From NCBI GenBank assembly GCA_036771835.1, contig DAIPGN010000003.1:82707-146706 (forward strand): a stretch of 64,000 nucleotides of DNA. The letters run 5' to 3'. The notes below the pieces were generated by a model. It did not search any database. It was given only the letters and a program-made list of their open reading frames with translations, and was not told where the DNA came from. Position numbers and translations under genes: made by a program. The DNA is from UBA4877 sp002399285. Its GTDB lineage: Bacteria; Bacillota; Thermoanaerobacteria; Thermoanaerobacterales; UBA4877. Of this stretch, positions 34,284 through 42,063 are shown one piece after another; the first letter of the stretch is position 1; each line of letters opens with the position of its first letter.

Positions 34284-35444
34284 TCACAATAAATAATTTA
34301 TGGTCTTTATTATTTTCCCATCCCTAATATATATTCTCGGAACCCTTCTGGATATTCCACATAATATTTCATAGCTTATCGTCCCGATATCGCCGGCTAT
34401 ATCATCGGCATCGATCTTCCTGCCGCCCTGCGAACCCATTAGTATGACCTCGTCGCCCGCAGTGACGTCCCCTGCGCCGGTTACGTCGGCCATGCACTGA
34501 TCCATGCATATGTTCCCGACCACGTCGGCAAACTCGCCGTTTATGATGACCTTGGCTTTTCCAGAACGCAGTCTGGTAAAACCGTCCGCATAGCCCACCG
34601 GAATGGTGGCTATGACGCTGTACCTTTTGGTAGTAAACCTTCTGCCATAGCTTATGCTGCAGCCCGCCGGCAGCGTCTTGACATAGGCCACGGCGGATTT
34701 CAGAATCATCACCGGTTTTATGTCCACGGTATGTTTTACCTCATCGGACGGATAGTACCCGTACTGCATAATGCCGGCCCTCACCATATCCAGCCTCATG
34801 CCGGGAAGATCCAGTATGGCCGCGCTGTTTGATACATGTTTTACCGGTATCTCTATGCCTCTGGCCTTGAGCCCGTCCGCCACATCCATGAACAGCCCGA
34901 ATTGTATCTCCGTATAGGCTTTATCCGCCGTGTCTGCAGCTGCAAAGTGTGTGAACAGCCCCTCTACCTCAATGTTCTTAAGGAGCGACATCCTCTCTAT
35001 ATCATTTATCGCAGCGCCTTTATCCGTGTAGCCCAGCCGTCCCATGCCCGTGTCCAGCTTGACGTGCACCTTAGCCGTTTTTTTAAGGGAAGATGCAATC
35101 TCGTTCAGCTGCGATACGGTCTCATAGTCAAACACCGTAAGCGTAATATCTTCCTCCACCGCTTCTTTCATTTGGTCAGGCGGAGTGCAGCCCAATATGA
35201 GTATGGGAGCAGTGATGCCCGCGTTTCTAAGCTCCACAGCCTCATCCAAAAATGCCACGGCCAGCCGTGAAGCCCCTGCTTCCAGAGCCACGGGAACCAG
35301 CTCGCGGGAACCATGCCCATAGGCGTTGGCCTTTACGACCGCGCATACCTCGGCATCCCCCGCCGCCTTCTTTATGTTGCTTATATTGCCGTAATAGGCA
35401 TCCAGGTCTATTTCCGCATAAGTAGGTCTTATATTCAATGACAA
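34284..35444 (-). CDS. alr: Alanine racemase
   Basis: A 386-residue PLP enzyme that makes D-alanine for peptidoglycan. The PLP lysine lies in CAVVKANAYGHG near residue 39, and the second-domain tyrosine is in SISYGRRF, with GYADGF and NICMDQCMADVT further on. All match Alr. The frame begins at TTG 35444; a second TTG at 35438 is better spaced from GGGGG and may be the true start. Position between nnrD and mazE is the conserved Firmicute arrangement. Confidence 0.95.
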   Translation of the reverse strand: MSLNIRPTYAEIDLDAYYGNISNIKKAAGDAEVCAVVKANAYGHGSRELVPVALEAGASRLAVAFLDEAVELRNAGITAPILILGCTPPDQMKEAVEEDITLTVFDYETVSQLNEIASSLKKTAKVHVKLDTGMGRLGYTDKGAAINDIERMSLLKNIEVEGLFTHFAAADTADKAYTEIQFGLFMDVADGLKARGIEIPVKHVSNSAAILDLPGMRLDMVRAGIMQYGYYPSDEVKHTVDIKPVMILKSAVAYVKTLPAGCSISYGRRFTTKRYSVIATIPVGYADGFTRLRSGKAKVIINGEFADVVGNICMDQCMADVTGAGDVTAGDEVILMGSQGGRKIDADDIAGDIGTISYEILCGISRRVPRIYIRDGKIIKTINYLL

Positions 35445-35469
35445 TGCCCCCCGTTGAATTTCAAAATAT

Positions 35470-37008
35470 TTATATTTTTATCAGCGAATTGATGGCGATC
35501 GGGACGTATGAAGCTACATCCGTTGCGGTCATGCCGTATTCGCCGATCTTTTCCCTCAGCATGTCCCCGGCCAGGCCATGCACGTACGTGCCCAGCACGC
35601 AGGCGTCGGCAATACTGAACCCCTGGCCGGTCAGTCCTGCGATCACCCCCGTCAGCACATCGCCGCTGCCCGCCGTCGCCATGCCCGGATTGCCAGTGGG
35701 AGATATATAATACCTATTTTCGCAGGCTACGACCGTTCTCGCCCCCTTGAGAACGCATACCGCGCCGTATTTATCTGAAAACTCCCGTGCAGTATCTATC
35801 CTGTTTTCATTTATATACTCGGTGCTTTTCCCCATAAGCCGCGCCATCTCGCCGGGATGCGGCGTCACAGCCGCCTGTCCCTTCGCCCTGAGCAGAAGCG
35901 CCGGTTCGATATTATTGAGGCCGTCGGCGTCTATGACCATAGACAGCGGGCAATTGCTTATGAATACCTCCATAAAGTCCGCCACGGTTTCGCTTCTCCC
36001 CAGGCCGGGCCCTACGGCGACCGCATCGATACCGTCAAGGTTATTGAGGATCTCGCCCGCCGCTTTCCTGCCCAGGTACCCTCCCTCGTCGCACAGCGCC
36101 ATGGGTATCACTTCCGGCATCCTTCCCGAAACCATTCCCGCTATGCACGAGGGAACGGCCATGGTGACAAGCCCCGTCCCGCTCCTAAGTGCAGCCGACG
36201 AACTGATCACCGGCGCTCCCGTATAGTCTTTCGAACCGCCTATAACAAGCACATGTCCATAGTCGCCCTTATGCGTGTTCGCATCCCTCCTGCGGATGAG
36301 AGGCAGCTCATCTGCGGTCGTGAGCCTGCCCGCAGGATTTATCTCCTCCGTCACCCTGGCAGGATATCCGATATCGGCGGCAACCAGTTTCCCGGTATAC
36401 TCGGCGCCGGGATATATCACCTCTCCTATCTTAGGATACCCGAACGTTACGGTGATGTCCGCCCTTACCGCGGCCCCCATCGGCCTCCCCGTATCGCAGT
36501 TCAGCCCCGAAGGTATGTCCATTGACACCACCGGCCGGTCCAAGGTATTTATAAACTCAATGAGATCCCTGTTGATGCCCTTCACCTCACCCCTGACGCC
36601 CGTGCCGAGAATCGCGTCGACGACGGCGCAGCTCTCCCTCACCTGCCTCTCTATGAACTTGATGTTCTCCCTGTGAGTGACCTCGGCAATATAGCCTCCC
36701 ATCCCCTTAAGGATGCCTAGGTTTATTCCGGCGTCGCCCGCTATCTCCTCCGCGGCGCCCGAGAGAAAAACGTAACACTCGGCGCCCTTCTGTATCAAAA
36801 GGCGGGACAGGGCCAGGCCGTCCCCACCGTTGTTTCCCCTTCCGCAAAATACGGCAAACTTCTTTGCCTTCACATCCCCCAGACTGCTCTCTATCTCGGC
36901 CAAAACGGAAAGCGCGGCGTGTTCCATCAGTACCACGCCGGGTATTCCGATATCTTCTATGGATATCCTGTCCGCACTTCTCATTTCTTCAGCGGTCAAA
37001 ACATACAT
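35470..37008 (-). CDS. nnrD: Bifunctional NAD(P)HX epimerase/dehydratase
   Basis: A 512-residue nicotinamide-nucleotide repair enzyme. The N-terminal YjeF_N domain (about 1-210) has FCGRGNNGGDGLALSRLL and SMDIPSGLNCDTG and should epimerise damaged NAD(P)HX. The C-terminal ribokinase-like domain has GHVLVIGGSKDYTGAPV, VTPHPGEMARL and the GNPGMATAGSGDVLTGVI catalytic segment of the ADP-dependent dehydratase. The frame is open to 37059, but GAAGGAG precedes ATG 37008 (MYVLTAEEMR), one base after the acpS stop, so I start there. Confidence 0.93.
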   Translation of the reverse strand: MYVLTAEEMRSADRISIEDIGIPGVVLMEHAALSVLAEIESSLGDVKAKKFAVFCGRGNNGGDGLALSRLLIQKGAECYVFLSGAAEEIAGDAGINLGILKGMGGYIAEVTHRENIKFIERQVRESCAVVDAILGTGVRGEVKGINRDLIEFINTLDRPVVSMDIPSGLNCDTGRPMGAAVRADITVTFGYPKIGEVIYPGAEYTGKLVAADIGYPARVTEEINPAGRLTTADELPLIRRRDANTHKGDYGHVLVIGGSKDYTGAPVISSSAALRSGTGLVTMAVPSCIAGMVSGRMPEVIPMALCDEGGYLGRKAAGEILNNLDGIDAVAVGPGLGRSETVADFMEVFISNCPLSMVIDADGLNNIEPALLLRAKGQAAVTPHPGEMARLMGKSTEYINENRIDTAREFSDKYGAVCVLKGARTVVACENRYYISPTGNPGMATAGSGDVLTGVIAGLTGQGFSIADACVLGTYVHGLAGDMLREKIGEYGMTATDVASYVPIAINSLIKI

Positions 37009-37009
37009 A

Positions 37010-37375
37010 TCACTCATCTCCTTCCGCTGCGGCAAAGGCCACTGCATAATCGTCCTCATGGCTTATAGACAGCGAAATACTCTTGATGCCGAGCAATCCG
37101 GCCTTGTTCCTGGCGCCTCCCCATAGCAAAACCTCCGGCCTCCCGCCCCTTATGATCTCAATATCCTTGAGCCTCAGACCGCTGAGACCGCCTATGCACT
37201 TGGACACCGCTTCTTTGGCTGCAAAACCGGCTGCAACGTGCTGCACCGCAAGCTTCTTGCCGTATAAGTACTCTCCCTCTCTTTCAGTGAAAAACCGCGA
37301 TATAAATTCAGGGTGCTCTTCTATTATTTTGCCGACTCTTTTTATCTCCACTATATCCACACCGGTATAGAGCAA
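37010..37375 (-). CDS. acpS: Holo-[acyl-carrier-protein] synthase
   Basis: A protein of about 121 residues that transfers 4'-phosphopantetheine from CoA to acyl carrier protein. Hallmarks are GVDIVEIKRV at the N terminus, FFTEREGEYLYGKK, GFAAKEAVSKCIGG with the Mg-binding glutamate, and SISHEDDYAVAFA. GGAGG lies 8 bases before TTG 37375; the longer frame to 37390 would place that site inside the coding region. It is followed at once by nnrD, alr and mazEF. Confidence 0.93.
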   Translation of the reverse strand: MLYTGVDIVEIKRVGKIIEEHPEFISRFFTEREGEYLYGKKLAVQHVAAGFAAKEAVSKCIGGLSGLRLKDIEIIRGGRPEVLLWGGARNKAGLLGIKSISLSISHEDDYAVAFAAAEGDE

Positions 37376-37433
37376 AATATTTACCTCCAAAATACTGTAT
37401 TATATTATTTTCTATATTTCTTTCCAAAATCCT

Positions 37434-37468
37434 TCAAAAAAATAAAAAGTGGCTCTACCACTTTTTAT
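37434..37468. terminator. Bidirectional terminator
   Basis: AAAAAGTGG-CTCTA-CCACTTTTT is a perfect 9-bp stem flanked by A- and T-runs, immediately past the stop of the DUF6514-like gene. On the minus strand it continues ATTTTTTTG. Confidence 0.8.
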
Positions 37469-37830
37469 ATAGCGACTCTGTATTGTTCCCAAAGCATCAT
37501 ATCAAAACCTTCTATATATGTCTCTATATTCTCCTCCATTATGTCGAACAGATGGACGGGAGACAAAAATTCATCGGCATAATACCTTATCAGCTCCACC
37601 ACCTTGTCCCCATAAGGACTAACATTCTCGTATATCTCTCTTTCCTCATCAACCTTTTTCCCATTTCGGTAAGTTTCACTAATTATCTCTATGCCATAGG
37701 AGGGTAAGACCAATTTTTCTCCTTCATAGTAAAAGATCAGCTCTCCCGTGACAAGATAATAGGTCAGGGATATTATCTCATCTTTTTCCTCAATTGTCCT
37801 TGCATTATTCGCAATCTTTTCTCTGGTCAT
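37465..37830 (-). CDS. DUF6514-like small protein
   Basis: A 121-residue acidic protein with no membrane segment. The core SLTYYLVTGELIFYYEGEK, PSYGIEIISETY and DKVVELIRYYADEFLSPVHL resembles the clostridial DUF6514 family (TYYLVTGEL...YGIEI), whose role is unknown. The family match is from memory and should be treated as moderate. ATG 37830 has AGAGGAGG before it. It has its own terminator and is separate from the acpS operon downstream. Confidence 0.65.
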   Translation of the reverse strand: MTREKIANNARTIEEKDEIISLTYYLVTGELIFYYEGEKLVLPSYGIEIISETYRNGKKVDEEREIYENVSPYGDKVVELIRYYADEFLSPVHLFDIMEENIETYIEGFDMMLWEQYRVAI

Positions 37831-38170
37831 ACCATTACCTCCTCTTGATATAATTGTTTTCCTAAATTTTCTATTGTATCTATTCTATAAAAATTGCAAT
37901 TCACCTTTTTGTCATTCAATTTTTCGAATGACCAAAATCGACCTAAAACCACCCCAGCAGGCGATATACAAGGATTTTAAGATATTATGCATTAAAAATC
38001 GTGTCGAAATGCAAACAAAAGTTGATTTATTTGTCATTAAATTTATTAAAAAATGCCCTGGATTTTCCAGAGCATTTTGACGGATATTCATTATATAATT
38101 AAATATTTATTCCACAGCCGATGCTGCCGGTATATTCTTTCTATCTATATTAACTATGCATTCGGCCGGA
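37831..38170. other. Intergenic region, 340 bases, AT-rich
   Basis: No credible gene is here. It holds the upstream region of the DUF6514-like gene and a GTCATTC/GAATGAC inverted repeat with an 8-base loop (37911-37932). A terminator for the short-chain dehydrogenase lies at about 38045-38078 (AAATGCTCTGG/CCAGGGCATTT on the minus strand, then TTTAAT). Confidence 0.6.
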
Positions 38171-38956
38171 TCACTTTTTAAACGCCATGGATACCAGCTT
38201 ATCGGCCAGGCCGGGCCAGGCTCCGCTGATAAAGGCCATAGCCTTGTCCGGCCACGTTATAAAGACGTTGTTTTTGCCGCCGGCTATACCCGATATTATG
38301 CGGCCGGCCACCAACTCGGGTGAAACCCTGCTCAGTCTCGGTTCGTTCCCGGGGTAGGCTTCACCCAGTGCGTTATCCCTGAAGCTGGTCTTTGCGGACC
38401 CAGGGAAAACATTGACGACCTTTATGCCGAAGGGCTCCAGCTCAAGCCGGGCGGTCTGCGCAAGCGACATGAGAGCGGCCTTGCTGGCCGAATACCCTCC
38501 TATATTGGGCGCCGGTCTCACCGCACCAAGCGAACAAATATTGACTATGGTGCCGCCCCCCTGATTTTTGAATACCGGAGCAATCTCCTGTATCATATAG
38601 AGGGGTCCGAACAGATTTACCTTAAGCGCCCGTTCCAGATCCTCCTGTCTTATATCGCATACCTGAGCTCGCAGCCCGATTCCGGCATTATTTATGAGCA
38701 CGTCTATCCTGCCGAATTTATCCAGTCCGGCTTCCGTCAGTCTCCTCACCGAATCCCTGTCGGACACGTCGGCCGGAAACAGCAGCAGACCGTCTTCCCT
38801 TACCGGTAAACCTCCTCCCGCCTTATCCAGCTCCTCCCGGGAGCGGGCAGTCAGGATCAGCGAGGCATTGTGCTCCGCAAGGTTTTGTGCCATGGCCAGG
38901 CCTATGCCCCTGGTCGCCCCGGTTATAAGTACCGTCTTTCCGTCCCAGAAACCCAT
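38171..38956 (-). CDS. Short-chain dehydrogenase/reductase
   Basis: A 261-residue classical SDR. The cofactor loop is ITGATRGIGLAMAQNLAEH, with LINNAGIGLRAQV, the catalytic serine in VNICSLGAVRPA and the catalytic pair YSASKAAL. The arginine after TGAT favours NADPH. The C-terminal segment NNVFITWPDKAMAFISGAWPG suggests membrane association, as in YqjQ-like lipid or keto-acyl reductases. The substrate is unknown. It is followed by a terminator at about 38045 and lies 3 bases after a DUF2007-like gene with which it is likely co-transcribed. Confidence 0.88.
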   Translation of the reverse strand: MGFWDGKTVLITGATRGIGLAMAQNLAEHNASLILTARSREELDKAGGGLPVREDGLLLFPADVSDRDSVRRLTEAGLDKFGRIDVLINNAGIGLRAQVCDIRQEDLERALKVNLFGPLYMIQEIAPVFKNQGGGTIVNICSLGAVRPAPNIGGYSASKAALMSLAQTARLELEPFGIKVVNVFPGSAKTSFRDNALGEAYPGNEPRLSRVSPELVAGRIISGIAGGKNNVFITWPDKAMAFISGAWPGLADKLVSMAFKK

Positions 38957-38959
38957 GGC

Positions 38960-39193
38960 TCACTCCCTCCCGTCATTTCTTATGCCCGATAAGATCTGCA
39001 GTATCCTGTCCTTGTAGTCCTGATATGACGCCACATATCCCCAGCCCTCCGACAGCTGAAACAGTACGTTATATGCGGAATCACGATAGGACCGTATCAA
39101 AAACGGTATGCCCTCGTCCTTCAATATACCTTCCAGGAGTTCCGCCTCCACCTCATTTTCCAGCATAGCCACCCTCGTATATTCATCATCCAT
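38960..39193 (-). CDS. DUF2007-like small protein
   Basis: A 77-residue protein starting MDDEYTRVAMLENEVEAELL. The pattern of a short beta strand, the helix NEVEAELLEGILKDEGIPF, then LIRSYRDSAYNVLFQLSEGWG is that of DUF2007 (putative signal transducing proteins). The open frame continues upstream to 39250, but GGAGGG lies 8 bases before ATG 39193. The role is unknown. Two promoter-like elements and a 17-base palindrome precede it. Confidence 0.75.
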   Translation of the reverse strand: MDDEYTRVAMLENEVEAELLEGILKDEGIPFLIRSYRDSAYNVLFQLSEGWGYVASYQDYKDRILQILSGIRNDGRE

Positions 39194-39219
39194 ATATATC
39201 CCTCCACACATCTGATTAG

Positions 39220-39295
39220 CCTCTAATATATGCCATGCATACCATGTCAATACTTTTTTTCACTGTCAGTGAAATTCACCTCTATTATATGCCAT
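39220..39295 (-). promoter_or_regulatory. Tandem promoter-like repeats with palindrome
   Basis: Two 17-base direct repeats with one mismatch (39220-39236 and 39279-39295) each carry a -10-like element on the minus strand, TATATT and TATAAT. Between them are TTGACA (39244-39249) and a perfect palindrome TTTCACT-GTC-AGTGAAA (39258-39274). This looks like a regulated promoter region for the DUF2007-like gene. Confidence 0.45.
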
Positions 39296-39417
39296 ACGCA
39301 CCCGCCGTTCAACGTGCAAAACTGCGTGCGGCAGATCAGCCGCAGGTCAAAGTTAAGCCTTGTAAACAATGTATTAATTTCATAAATCTAACAATAATAA
39401 TACCGGAGGTGAAACTT

Positions 39418-39564
39418 GTGAGCAAAAATAGACAGGATCAGCCCGCCGGAAACAGGGAAAAGAAAACCGTGAAAAAAGAAAAAAACATAGCAGCGCCGGA
39501 TAGGGATATGGAGATCGGCAATGAATTTACGACGGATAAAAAAGACACAAAGAAAAAGAAATAG
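39418..39564 (+). CDS. Small lysine-rich protein (48 aa)
   Basis: A 48-residue, lysine-rich hydrophilic protein that starts with GTG 39418, seven bases after a perfect GGAGGTGA site. It begins MSKNRQDQPAGNREKKTVKK, has an acidic middle (DRDMEIGNEF) and ends TKKKK. I assign no family. The size, charge and strong ribosome site resemble small spore or nucleic-acid-associated proteins, but that is inference. The same frame open from 39235 lacks any start signal. A 21-bp perfect hairpin follows the stop directly. Confidence 0.55.
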   Translation: MSKNRQDQPAGNREKKTVKKEKNIAAPDRDMEIGNEFTTDKKDTKKKK

Positions 39565-39611
39565 CAATGTAACACGAGAGAGGGCCCGACCCTCTCTCGT
39601 GTTACATTGCA
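39565..39611. terminator. 21-bp perfect hairpin
   Basis: The arms GCAATGTAACACGAGAGAGG(G) and its exact complement form a 21-bp stem with loop CCCGA, directly after the small-protein stop. No T-run follows on the plus strand; on the minus strand TATTTCTTTTTCTTT follows. It ends 11 bases before repeat copy B. Confidence 0.6.
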
Positions 39612-39621
39612 GACAAACTGA

Positions 39622-39771
39622 CAGGCCGTGACAAATCGTGCAAGGCAAGACGGCAAACCTGTAAACAAGGAAGCATACTAAAACGTATGTGACCGCAGTT
39701 TGCAAGTACAGCCAACGCAGCAAGCAAAATTGCTGTGCAATTTCACGATTGTGCGAGAATGACACGGCCTG
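39622..39771 (+). repeat. TIR repeat, full copy B (150 bp)
   Basis: The best-preserved copy: it begins CAGGCCGTG and ends CACGGCCTG, a perfect 9-bp terminal inverted repeat. Inside are the GCATAC-TAAAAC-GTATG hairpin bracketed by GCAAAC and GTTTGC, and AAATTGC-TGT-GCAATTT. It is 68 bases longer than the copy at 4371, the difference being the central module. Confidence 0.88.
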
Positions 39772-39780
39772 GCCATATCG

Positions 39781-40239
39781 TTACGGCATTACTATGACCG
39801 GCTTTATGATCTTCCCTGCAGCCTTGACATCTATTGCCTTTTGTATATCTTCCAGCGGATAGGTTTTAATGATCTGCTCCACCGGGAATTTGCCCCTCTT
39901 ATAGAGCCTCAGCATCCGCAGAATGAACACCTGCGGATTTGCTGCTCCGTAGCCTACTCCGCTGAGCGACCGCGTCCCGCCGACGTATGCATAACCGCTG
40001 ACCGTGACCGAAGGGACCTGAGCCAAAACCACACACTTGCCCAGCTTTGCAAGGCACGAAGATGCCGCATTTATCAGCTGTTCTGCGCCGCCGGTATCTA
40101 TAGCGTAGTCAAATCCCAACGGACATACCTTGCGGTGGGACATTATATCAACTGTTTTCTGGCCTTGTTCCAAGATTTGGATCAGCATTTCGCAGGTCTC
40201 ATTCAATAAAATCTTAAAGAAAAAACGCCAAACATGCAT
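39781..40239 (-). pseudogene. 3' remnant of a zinc-type alcohol dehydrogenase
   Basis: Only the last part of a medium-chain dehydrogenase is present: DYAIDTGGAEQLINAAS, KLGKCVVLAQVP, and the C-terminal KFPVEQIIKTYPLEDIQKAI...GKIIKPVIVM typical of aryl/benzyl-alcohol dehydrogenase-like proteins. The catalytic zinc and structural zinc domains are absent, and the first 45 residues of the frame look unrelated. The 3' end lies 10 bases from repeat copy B. It is probably a dead fragment left by a deletion or repeat-mediated rearrangement. Confidence 0.7.
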
Positions 40240-40290
40240 ATAATTATGATATAATCATCTAAATCAGCAACTCAAGGGGGATAGCTAAAA

Positions 40291-41034
40291 ATGAACAGAT
40301 ATATAAATAAGGAATGCCCGTACTGCCACAAACCCATTACGGTCGACGACAATATCGTGGTCTGCTCGAAGTGCGGCATTGCACACCATGTGGACTGCTG
40401 GAATGAAAATCATGGCTGCAGCACATACGGCTGTGACGGACAGCCGCATTCGGCGTCGGGTTTCGGCGGTTTCAACTTTTCTCCGGCGGCGGGAGAGACT
40501 GCGGCATACTCCAAAGCCCCGTTGTGGTCCCGCTTCTGGGCAAGCGTACTTGATTCCCTGATAATCGGCGTCATACCTGTCATAGGCGTGATCATACTGG
40601 CTGTGACGGGATCTGTCGATCTGTTTACTTACGACCGTTATTTTTCTGACTTTACAGGTTATAACGGCGCCTCGATCGGCTTGTATGTATTCGGCATAAT
40701 AATATTGATAGGCGGCGGGATATGGGGTTTCGTCTACGATTTTATAAAGGACGGCCTGGGTATGGGGCAAAGTTACGGCAAAAGAGCTGTCGGCCTCATG
40801 GTGGTGGATGTCGCCGACAACACTCCCTGCAGTAAGGGAAAGTCGGCGCTGAGGAATCTGATAATGACTGCATTGTGCGCGGTGCCTTGGATAGGCCACT
40901 TTGTAGAGCCCATCATGGTACTGGCCAACGACAGCGGCAGGCGGCTGGGAGATCTGGCGGCCAATACCCAGGTGGTGAGCGTATCGGAATACAGAGCGTC
41001 CATAAAACAAGAGGACCAGTGGGGAGCGATCTAA
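40291..41034 (+). CDS. RDD membrane protein with N-terminal RING-like zinc domain
   Basis: A 247-residue protein. Residues 5-48 form a treble-clef zinc domain of the prokaryotic RING-finger type (CPYCHKPITVDDNIVVCSKC, then HHVDCWNENHGC and YGCDG). The rest is an RDD domain with three to four membrane helices (WSRFWASVLDSLIIGVIPV; SYGKRAVGLMVVD; RRLGDLAANTQVV with its R..D pair). RDD proteins may be ion exchangers or membrane accessory factors; the zinc domain suggests peptide or ubiquitin-like binding, which is inference. ATG 40291 lies behind AAGGGGG. A terminator overlaps the stop. Confidence 0.85.
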   Translation: MNRYINKECPYCHKPITVDDNIVVCSKCGIAHHVDCWNENHGCSTYGCDGQPHSASGFGGFNFSPAAGETAAYSKAPLWSRFWASVLDSLIIGVIPVIGVIILAVTGSVDLFTYDRYFSDFTGYNGASIGLYVFGIIILIGGGIWGFVYDFIKDGLGMGQSYGKRAVGLMVVDVADNTPCSKGKSALRNLIMTALCAVPWIGHFVEPIMVLANDSGRRLGDLAANTQVVSVSEYRASIKQEDQWGAI

Positions 41035-41054
41035 ATCCCCACCGGTCTTTTTTT
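41014..41054 (+). terminator. Terminator overlapping the RDD gene stop
   Basis: GACCAGTGGGG and CCCCACCGGTC pair over 11 positions with one mismatch, followed by seven T residues. The left arm lies within the last codons of the gene. Confidence 0.85.
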
Positions 41055-41059
41055 ATGTT

Positions 41060-41398
41060 CTATGTTTGTTTTTCTTCCCTTCTTATCAGCGATAATATCC
41101 CAGCTATTATCAGCAGCACACCGGGCAGTATGTATGCCGCCGATACGGAAATGATGCCCCCTATTCCGGATATCAAAAATATTATGCCCGAAAGCTTTGG
41201 TTTATTTCTCACCATAGCCGCTGCCACAATGCCGAGTATGCTGAATACCACTGCAGCCCAGCCAAGGCCGGATACGGTCTCGTATCCTTCGGCTTTAAAG
41301 GCCTGGCCGACTCCGCCCACGAACAGTGCGAAGCCGGAACTTATAAAGCCGAAGATCCCTCCAAGCAGTCCCAGGACAAATTCAGCGGTTCTGTTCAT
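41060..41398 (-). CDS. DUF4064-like membrane protein
   Basis: A protein of about 112 residues with three to four hydrophobic helices (FVLGLLGGIFGFISSGFALFV; WAAVVFSILGIVAAAMV; SGIIFLISGIGGIISVSAAY; GVLLIIAGILSLI). The first helix and the GGIFGF pattern fit DUF4064. Function is unknown. GGAGGGTGAAGAG precedes ATG 41398 (MNRTAEFVLG), so I do not use the upstream ATG at 41422. It is 13 bases from the DUF4352 lipoprotein gene and probably co-transcribed. Confidence 0.75.
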   Translation of the reverse strand: MNRTAEFVLGLLGGIFGFISSGFALFVGGVGQAFKAEGYETVSGLGWAAVVFSILGIVAAAMVRNKPKLSGIIFLISGIGGIISVSAAYILPGVLLIIAGILSLIRREEKQT

Positions 41399-41411
41399 CT
41401 CTTCACCCTCC

Positions 41412-41975
41412 TCATCGGTCAAGCTTAACTATGGCCTGGCCGCTTCCCCACACGTCGGCATCAAATATCAGCTCAAGTCCGCCTGCGTTTTCAGGTATCT
41501 CAAACGCAAGCTCGCCCCTCATCTTTCTCCCCGGCGCCAGCTCGCCGTCAAGATTTCCCTTGGTATCATCGGCAATCGTTGAATTATAGTTGTATCCCTC
41601 GCTGTCAGACAACTTAAACATCATCATTGAACTGATGGTCACAGGCTTATCGGACTCGTTTTCCACAGTAGCATCAACGATATACCATATGTTCCCTTCG
41701 TCAGGCTTCAGAAAGTCGCCTCCCTTTGACGTCCTTGCGCTGTTCACCGTAAATACATAGTCCCCTATGCTTATGGCATCCCCTATTTTGAATGTCTGCG
41801 CCTTTGCGGCCTTTTGTTCACCGTCCGGCTTGCTCTCCGTCTGCGTCGCACTCTCAGACTGCTTTGCAGGCGTACTATCATCGCTTGTCTTCTCGGGTGA
41901 AACAGTCCCGCCGCATCCTGAAAGTAAAATCACTATTAGTACGAACAGCGGAATAAGTTTATATCTCCTCAACAT
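41412..41975 (-). CDS. Lipoprotein with DUF4352 domain
   Basis: A 187-residue lipoprotein: signal FVLIVILLSGC (lipobox LLSGC), a Ser/Thr/Lys-rich spacer, then a DUF4352 immunoglobulin-like domain (about 60-187) with the family patterns GDYVFTVNSARTSKGG, NIWYIVDATVENESDKPVT and LAPGRKMRGELAFEIPE. DUF4352 proteins are surface-exposed and often of unknown binding partner. GGAGGTG lies 8 bases before ATG 41975. An extended -10 (TGCTATTAT) is seen upstream on the minus strand. Confidence 0.85.
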   Translation of the reverse strand: MLRRYKLIPLFVLIVILLSGCGGTVSPEKTSDDSTPAKQSESATQTESKPDGEQKAAKAQTFKIGDAISIGDYVFTVNSARTSKGGDFLKPDEGNIWYIVDATVENESDKPVTISSMMMFKLSDSEGYNYNSTIADDTKGNLDGELAPGRKMRGELAFEIPENAGGLELIFDADVWGSGQAIVKLDR

Positions 41976-42063
41976 AAAAAACACCTCCATATATTATCTT
42001 GATTCAATAATAGCATGGAGGTATGTCATGTTATGGCAATTATTTTAAATGTTGAACCATTAA

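Noticed and set aside
37874..38080. Open frame in the AT-rich gap 37831-38170
   Set aside because: It has no ribosome site or homology and includes the terminator of the dehydrogenase gene.
39388..39765. Minus-strand open frame of 125 codons
   Set aside because: It runs through repeat copy B and the 21-bp hairpin, has no ribosome site, and lies antisense to the small plus-strand ORF at 39418.
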